Shown here: positions 33,374-37,941 of the stretch, piece after piece
Position numbering within the stretch: position 1 is the first letter of the stretch
Layout of the letters: each line of letters begins with the position of its first letter
NCBI RefSeq assembly: GCF_019219025.1
Contig: NZ_JAHUWN010000045.1
Span: 1 to 37,941 of the forward strand
Origin: Bacillus sp. sid0103
GTDB lineage: Bacteria; Bacillota; Bacilli; Bacillales_B; DSM-18226
DNA length: 37,941 nt
Direction of reading: 5' to 3'
Program-made: the position numbers and the translations under genes
Notes under the pieces: model-generated
Seen by the model: the letters and a program-made list of their open reading frames with translations, nothing else
The model's database searches: none
Told to the model about the DNA's origin: nothing

Positions 33374-33402
33374 AATATAGCATTTCTTGAAAGCCTTTTC
33401 AA
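33374..33402 (-). promoter_or_regulatory. Sigma-A promoter of the yhf operon
   Basis: TTGAAA, a 17-base spacer and TATATT on the minus strand, about 45 bases upstream of the yhfZ ATG. Confidence 0.7.
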
Positions 33403-33635
33403 TATGATTTGCAAACTTTTTAAAATAATTTTTCATACTTTTGTTTCTTGCAATGAAATTTTATTACAACCTCTTACTCAATTAAAAGATCTTCAACTCT
33501 TGCACCTGTTACCTGAATAAGAAATAGGAGGATCCTCTTATTTGAAGAATTCTCCCAGTCTAATTCGAAACGAAAAACTCTATAAATAGCTTAATAGGAA
33601 TTTACTTTACTGAAATGGACTTTCGTATTTATTTG

Positions 33636-33737
33636 CACAGGAAATAACCCACCTTTTTACAATATCAGATGGGTTTCTCACAAACTTCCATTATTCTATT
33701 AAAACCGCGCCTTTTCGAAACTACACAAACGTTTTAT
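33636..33737 (+). repeat. Interspersed repeat, copy B (right part only)
   Basis: Matches the right ~100 bp of copies A and C: CAGGAAATAACCCACC, the AGATGGGTTTCTC hairpin arm, CAAACTTCCATTATTCTATT and CGCCTTTTCGAAAC. The left half is absent. Confidence 0.7.
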
Positions 33738-33784
33738 CGGATGGTGACAGTGACTCCGCCCCCCGACTTACATACTAATTATCA

Positions 33785-35071
33785 TTAATTCGATACGACA
33801 TTATTTTTTATGATGAGCAAATCTTTTTTATACATTAAAAAGAATAGCCCGCATATTGCTGTAATAATTTGCGTTCCAACTAACAGATAAAATCCACCTA
33901 CAAAATTATTCCCTCCTAGACTCCCGATAACCACTCCCATTATTGTAGGCATAAATGCCGAAACAAGGTTCCCTATGCCATTTACGATTCCATATGTACT
34001 TCCTACACTTCTAGCAGCAGACAAATTTTGAACCATCGTCGGAATTGCTGGACCTTGTATTCCCCAAAATCCATTAGCCAAAATCAATCCGATTGCTGTA
34101 ATGATCGGGTTTGTGGATATGATGGCCGTTGTCACAGAAAGAGCTGTTCCCACTCCACCAATTACGAATAAAAGAGTCAATTTTCTTGTGGGTAAGCGAT
34201 CAAGGATGTACCCTCCAAGGAAACCAGTACCTATACTTACCACAAAAGGTAGCGAAGCGACAATTCCCATTTGTTTTAAAGAAAAGTGTTTCTCTTGCAA
34301 AAGATAAGAAGGTAACCACGCACTGGAACCCCACAAGTAACTTAATGTTGCAATTTCAATAATTAGAATCCAAATCAGTCCCGGTGTCCTAAAAGCTGTA
34401 GACATAGTATCAATTAGTTGCTTGTGCCTCTTAATTCCGCCACTATTCGTGGCATCAAAATTTAAATTTCTATTATTTTTACCTGGCCTGCGGATAAATA
34501 ATAGAATGAGTGGTAAGCCAATTAAAATATTTAAAAGGGCTAATACATAAAAGGATGATTCCCAACTGAATTGATATATTAGGAATGTTATTAACGGAAA
34601 GCCAATAGAGAGTCCTATCGAAACCCCCATAGAACTTACTGCATTCGGTTTACCACGCTCATTTTTGTTAAATGTTTCATTAATATACATAGTTTTAAGA
34701 GAAAATAAAGGACCCTCACTTATTCCTAGAACTGCCCGGAAAATTAGAAACAAAAGTAGGGTACTCGCAAATGGAGATATAAAAGTAAAAAGAGCCCATA
34801 AAAGTATGCTCATTAACAATCCTTTGCGCACACTAAAAAAAGATTCATATACAGGAGTTAGAAAAAAGGCTGCAAGCCCATATCCAATTAAGAATATAGT
34901 CATTAATTGACCTTGCGCCACTCTATCATTTCCAATTCCAAAAGCACCTAAAAAATCGGGATTCGTGATGAGGATAGAAACATTCATTCTATCGACATAT
35001 GAAATTACTACAACAACCAAAATAGCTAGGACCCCAAGCCATCTTCGAACATCAGATATATTATTTGACAT
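33785..35071 (-). CDS. MFS transporter, anion:cation symporter (ACS) family-like
   Basis: A 428-residue protein with about 12 membrane helices in two halves. ACS-type features: YVDRMNVSIL in helix 1 (about 26-34), LIGYGLAAFFLTPVYE, RAVLGISEGPLFSLKTMYINE in helix 4, and FGIQGPAIPTMVQNL-like GFWGIQGPAIPTMVQNLSAA in the second half. This group carries sugar acids (glucarate, galactonate, hexuronates), pantothenate or similar carboxylates. The ATG at 35069-35071 has AAAGGAGT six bases upstream. It is monocistronic, with a good promoter and an operator-like palindrome. Substrate not assignable. Confidence 0.82.
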   Translation of the reverse strand: MSNNISDVRRWLGVLAILVVVVISYVDRMNVSILITNPDFLGAFGIGNDRVAQGQLMTIFLIGYGLAAFFLTPVYESFFSVRKGLLMSILLWALFTFISPFASTLLLFLIFRAVLGISEGPLFSLKTMYINETFNKNERGKPNAVSSMGVSIGLSIGFPLITFLIYQFSWESSFYVLALLNILIGLPLILLFIRRPGKNNRNLNFDATNSGGIKRHKQLIDTMSTAFRTPGLIWILIIEIATLSYLWGSSAWLPSYLLQEKHFSLKQMGIVASLPFVVSIGTGFLGGYILDRLPTRKLTLLFVIGGVGTALSVTTAIISTNPIITAIGLILANGFWGIQGPAIPTMVQNLSAARSVGSTYGIVNGIGNLVSAFMPTIMGVVIGSLGGNNFVGGFYLLVGTQIITAICGLFFLMYKKDLLIIKNNVVSN

Positions 35072-35098
35072 TTTTCCACTCCTTTTATTGTGTTTCAT

Positions 35099-35119
35099 AT
35101 ACAAAACACTGTTTTATAT
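35099..35119. promoter_or_regulatory. Operator-like inverted repeat upstream of the MFS gene
   Basis: ATACAAAACA-C-TGTTTTATAT pairs at nine of ten positions. It lies between the predicted transcription start and the ATG, a typical repressor position; the shape is GntR-like. The regulator is unknown. Confidence 0.5.
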
Positions 35120-35133
35120 GAAAATTCATCATA

Positions 35134-35162
35134 ATTTTATTCGAAGGAATACTAAATGTCAA
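35134..35162 (-). promoter_or_regulatory. Sigma-A promoter of the MFS gene
   Basis: Perfect TTGACA, a 17-base spacer, and TAAAAT on the minus strand. Confidence 0.75.
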
Positions 35163-35323
35163 TAAAATTCAGAATTTTTAACTTTTATTAATTTAATAAA
35201 TAGTTCTGGTAAACTATTAACCATTTTCAACCCAAAACTCCACATGGACGGCTCTCATGGTTTTTAATTTGTTTTGTGCTTACTTCAAGGACTGCAAGAA
35301 CCGTCCCCATGGCCCTCACGAAA

Positions 35324-35596
35324 CGACACTCTTTCGACTAAATACCAAATAGGCTATACTAATCAAACGTCTAATTGAAACAGCTGGCAGTACTGTATGA
35401 TAAGAATATCTCCTGCAAATCAAGCAGGAAGATTGTCGAAATGCGTTTGAAAATTCCGCAGGAAATATCCCACCTTTCTACAAAATCAGATGGGTTTCTC
35501 GCAAACTTCCATTATTCTATTAAATCCTCGCCTTTTCGAAACTAACCAAACGTTTGATTAAAAGCAGCCTCAGTTCTCTCCATTCCTGACTTTCCT
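35324..35596 (+). repeat. Interspersed ~272-bp repeat, copy C (full)
   Basis: Shares with 3871-4142 the start CGACACTCTTTCGACTAAA, the hairpin arm AGATGGGTTTCTC, CAAACTTCCATTATTCTATT and the CATTCCT end. The least conserved part is the ~60 bp after the first AAACGT block. Both copies carry an AAACGTTTGATT-type block near each end. Confidence 0.75.
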
Positions 35597-35789
35597 TCTG
35601 CAAATGCCCGAAAAGAATGTCGAGGGATGTCTTTAAAAATGCCTCTTTTAAAAAGGAACCTAAGTTTGCGACTGAACGAGGTTATGTGCCTAAACTTAAT
35701 ATTGTGATTTTTTGCTAGTTTTCCCTCAGTGGATTTAGTTTTCGTTATAAATATAGAAAGTTATTAAAATGAGGAACTTCTTCCTTTTC

Positions 35790-35802
35790 GGTGCCTGACA
35801 CC
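35790..35802. repeat. GGTGCCTGACACC-type palindromic repeat
   Basis: Identical in all 13 bases to the copy at 2800-2812. Confidence 0.6.
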
Positions 35803-36166
35803 TGGTTTTTTAAGTCAGAAGGAATCCGGTATGGACCTGAAATTTTGTCACTAGATTGTCACGAAATTAGGCGAATTTTGGCGAATCCACATACTATAGT
35901 CCGTGGTGATAAAGTCCTAATTATTATTTAATTAATACGAGATACAGCCACGATCATATTCATAGAAAAATCTCGCCTGAGCAAATAAGGAAAAGAGCCT
36001 TACATGCTAAGTGAGCAATCCACCCGCAAGCTGCCAAGGGAGTAAAACGAATTTTCCATACAAATAGTCAAAGCATAGTATTCCCTTCCAACGTGGCAGT
36101 AATTGACAGTTATAGTAGTAGGTAAGCCTTTTTTCAAATCAATCAGATTTAAAGGAGAGGAAGACT

Positions 36167-36739
36167 ATTATTACTCAAAAGAGCTATTTTATTGAGAAGA
36201 AAATGATTTTACTGACGGGAGAATATGATGGTTATGGCAAGCTGTGTGCACGAGTCATGGCAGGAGGATCGTCTTTTCTGGTCGATCGAACACCCTTACA
36301 ACTATTAGATGACACATTAACATACATAGGCTACGACCTAAGAGGGGCAACAGCTAGTGCCAAACTCATTCTTGGCGAGCGGACGAGGTGTCCAATCATC
36401 GTCAATCCTTACCTAGGTATTTGCCTGTTTCCAAACAAATCACCAAATAAGGCTGATTGCATTTGGTTCAACCCCGAACATATTTTGAGAACCAGAGCGA
36501 TGGGATATAAGACTGAGGTGGAATTAAGTAACGGTCATACCATTATCGTCGATTCAAGATTAACTTTCTTTAATAGCAAGATTCACAAAGCCAATCAATT
36601 GATGCAGATATCTATGAAAAGAGGAAATCAACCAGGTCCGACCCATTTTTACCTCGAACCCCAAAAAAGGCAACCGCTAACCAAAGAGAAAACAGGAAAA
36701 TACAATTTTAGTAGTTTAGAAAATAGCCAAAATAAATGA
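36167..36739 (+). CDS. comK: ComK-family competence transcription factor, apparent ATT start
   Basis: A ComK homologue: IGYDLRGATASAKLILG, the RCPIIVNPYLGICLFP core, WFNPEHI, VELSNGHTIIVD and a FNSKIHKANQL helix match ComK in order. ComK binds AAAA-N5-TTTT boxes and switches on DNA-uptake genes. The first in-frame ATG (36203) would give 178 residues and has no ribosome site. An excellent AAAGGAGAGG lies six bases before an in-frame ATT at 36167, giving 190 residues, close to the 192 of B. subtilis ComK, and adding ITQKSYFIEKK, which aligns with ComK's N-terminal strand. So the gene either uses ATT or has lost its start codon. Confidence 0.8.
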   Translation: MITQKSYFIEKKMILLTGEYDGYGKLCARVMAGGSSFLVDRTPLQLLDDTLTYIGYDLRGATASAKLILGERTRCPIIVNPYLGICLFPNKSPNKADCIWFNPEHILRTRAMGYKTEVELSNGHTIIVDSRLTFFNSKIHKANQLMQISMKRGNQPGPTHFYLEPQKRQPLTKEKTGKYNFSSLENSQNK

Positions 36740-36779
36740 GTCAATCTGTTCAATAGATTGATAACAAAGGAGTAACTCT

Positions 36780-37043
36780 TTGGATACTTATTCATCTGTT
36801 CGCTATGGAATTGTATTAAGGAAATTAAGAATGGCACAGCAACTTTCCCAAGAGAGGTTGGCCTTCCGCTGCAGTCGACATCCATCCTATATCAGCTTAT
36901 TGGAAAGAAATCTGAAAAACCCAAGCCTAGATACCCTCGTCGCTCTTGCACGCGGATTGGATATGCAAGTTTCTGACATGTTAAAGGAAATAGAACAACA
37001 TCCTGAGAACGGCTGGTTAATCAGGACTAGGAATAATAGATAA
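36780..37043 (+). CDS. XRE-family helix-turn-helix regulator 1
   Basis: An 87-residue protein with a HTH_3 domain at about 10-65: GIVLRKLRMAQQLSQERLAF, recognition-helix region RHPSYISLLERNLKNPSL, and DTLVALARGLDMQVSDML. The start is TTG at 36780-36782, with AAAGGAGT six bases upstream. It begins 40 bp after the comK-like gene. It has no effector domain, so it is a small DNA-binding repressor. It is a paralogue of the gene at 37287. Confidence 0.88.
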   Translation: MDTYSSVRYGIVLRKLRMAQQLSQERLAFRCSRHPSYISLLERNLKNPSLDTLVALARGLDMQVSDMLKEIEQHPENGWLIRTRNNR

Positions 37044-37286
37044 ATAATAAAAGTGGGGAGATTTTGCAAAAACCCCCTCTAGCCAGTTAACATAATCCCT
37101 TAAGAATGTCAGGCGGTGATACTGGAACCAAATTAAATTATACGCTTCGCCGATATTGCTGCTTGAATATTTTCCATCCCTTGTACCTTATAAAAATATA
37201 ATTCCAATTCGAGGTGTTTCGTCGGCTATAGCCCGTGGAGTGATTTTGTCTCTAGAGATGTAATGGTCTTAAAAAGGAGAATTTCC

Positions 37287-37553
37287 TTGAAAAAAGAAAA
37301 GGCCATTTACATAGGAGAACCACTAAAACGGTTGAGGATTGAAACAGGGATGTCTCAAGAAGAATTTGCTCATTGCTGCAAATTAGACCGGTCATATATG
37401 AGTGACCTTGAAACAAACAAAAAAAGTCCATCCTTAATGACCCTCGTTAAACTTGCAGGAGGATTAGGTATTGAGTTTGAGGATTTGGCAAGGATCCTTG
37501 GAAAATCCATTGATTTCGCTCGTTTCTTTGAAGAAGAACCATACAAAGATTAG
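37287..37553 (+). CDS. XRE-family helix-turn-helix regulator 2
   Basis: An 88-residue HTH_3 protein: GEPLKRLRIETGMSQEEFAH, DRSYMSDLETNKKSPSLMTLVKLAGGLGIEFEDLARIL. It shares the SQE-F, SY-S-LE-N-K-PSL-TLV-LA-GL pattern with the preceding XRE gene. TTG at 37287-37289 is the likely start, since AAAAAGGAG lies seven bases upstream; the ATG at 37263 has none. The acidic C-terminus (FFEEEPYKD) differs from its paralogue. Confidence 0.85.
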   Translation: MKKEKAIYIGEPLKRLRIETGMSQEEFAHCCKLDRSYMSDLETNKKSPSLMTLVKLAGGLGIEFEDLARILGKSIDFARFFEEEPYKD

Positions 37554-37579
37554 GACTCGCATAGTGCTTGATTCGCTAA

Positions 37580-37759
37580 TTTACTAATCTCAACTGTGTT
37601 CAGTCAGAAGAGCCTTTCCGATGTCCTTGTCCTTCTTGCTATTCGAAAATGTTTGAATATTATCAAATCATGAACGCTCGTGATGTATTATTTAACGTAT
37701 ATTTGAATCGGGAAATACTTGAAATCGATGCCTTCAGGACAGAGAAGATTTGTGTATGA
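37580..37759 (+). pseudogene. Start-less small ORF with CPCPSC zinc-knuckle-like motif
   Basis: An open frame of about 59 codons reading ...EEPFRCPCPSCYSKMFEYYQ, then NARDVLFNVYLNREILEIDA to a TGA at 37757. The Cys pattern looks like half a zinc ribbon. No ATG, GTG, TTG or CTG occurs before the motif, so it is probably a 5'-truncated remnant, or frameshifted. Its stop overlaps the next ATG (ATGA). Confidence 0.35.
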
Positions 37760-37938
37760 GAGTAGTAACAAAGGTAATATGTGACGAACTAGAAATTATC
37801 AAATTCTACATAGATGTCAACAACGGTTTAAAATTCCCTTTTTTCAACGGAACCAAATTCCCTATTATCAACGTTCTAAGACAGCTGGCTGAATGCCAGC
37901 TTTTTGCTTCTCACGAAGCCTATATGAATCTCCTTTAA
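37756..37938 (+). CDS. Hypothetical 60-aa protein
   Basis: A short frame starting MRVVTKVICDELEIIKFYID and ending LAECQLFASHEAYMNLL. Composition is protein-like, but no family is recognised and no strong ribosome site precedes it. The ATGA overlap with the upstream frame could reflect translational coupling or two halves of one frameshifted gene. A TTG at 37750 is an alternative start. Confidence 0.35.
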   Translation: MRVVTKVICDELEIIKFYIDVNNGLKFPFFNGTKFPIINVLRQLAECQLFASHEAYMNLL

Positions 37939-37941
37939 TGT

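Larger units (their letters stand above)
33332..33784. other. Intergenic region between yhfZ and the MFS gene
   Basis: Contains the yhf promoter at 33374-33402, the partial interspersed repeat at 33636-33737, and a GGTGACAGTGACTCC relative of the short palindromic repeat at 33743-33757. No gene seen. Confidence 0.5.
35163..36166. other. Gene-free 1-kb region
   Basis: Contains an AGAACCGTCCCCATGG fragment at about 35298, the full interspersed repeat at 35324-35596, and GGTGCCTGACACC at 35790. A TTGACA at about 36105 lacks a good -10. No coding sequence recognised. Confidence 0.5.

Overview
The window looks like chromosomal DNA of a spore-forming, competence-gene-carrying Bacillaceae (Bacillus/Neobacillus-like). 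Reasons: low G+C, strong AGGAGG-type ribosome sites, many TTG/GTG starts, a Spo0E-type phosphatase, a SpoIID-domain protein, a ComK homologue, and typical Bacillus intergenic repeats. There are no rRNA, tRNA or CRISPR features.

Layout. (1) 1-3.4 kb: small genes (DUF3892 protein, an unknown 99-aa protein, spo0E-like, a Lipoprotein_15-type lipoprotein, a DinB-like protein). (2) 4.2-15.4 kb: one long minus-strand catabolic cluster, read from a good sigma-A promoter at 15331-15359. It encodes an OppA-type lipoprotein, two permeases, two ATPases, a TIM-barrel isomerase, a Gfo/Idh/MocA oxidoreductase, a second TIM-barrel isomerase, a ROK repressor and an asparaginase-II-family amidohydrolase. I infer uptake and breakdown of a glycosylated amino acid or peptide, or another glycoside. 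(3) 15.5-18.6 kb: accessory debris: a truncated YitT/DUF2179 gene, an internally deleted copy of the 24-25 kb gene, a small hydrophilic protein, a shortened phage G39P-like gene, a secreted BLIP/SmpA-like protein, and two related hairpin-rich modules that look like a type I toxin-antitoxin or a sense/antisense RNA switch. (4) 19-23.7 kb: a very large secreted SpoIID protein with 14 RCC1-type repeats (enough for two seven-bladed propellers), two DUF5011-like domains and three FN3 domains. (5) 24.3-25.26 kb: a frameshifted winged-helix-like gene. (6) 25.2-33.4 kb: a Gram-positive version of the uncharacterised E. coli yhf operon (yhfZ-yhfY-yhfU-yhfT-php-yhfS-yhfX-yhfW), followed by an amidase-like gene whose 3' end is replaced by repeat sequence. 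(7) 33.8-35.2 kb: an MFS organic-anion transporter with its own promoter and a possible operator. (8) 36.1-37.9 kb: a ComK homologue that appears to use an ATT start, two XRE regulators with TTG starts, and two uncertain small ORFs.

Interspersed repeats link the regions: a ~272-bp element in two full copies and one partial copy, and a short GGTGCCTGACACC-type palindrome found at many intergenic sites and at two gene-truncation boundaries. All functional statements come from reading the sequence; no database search was run.
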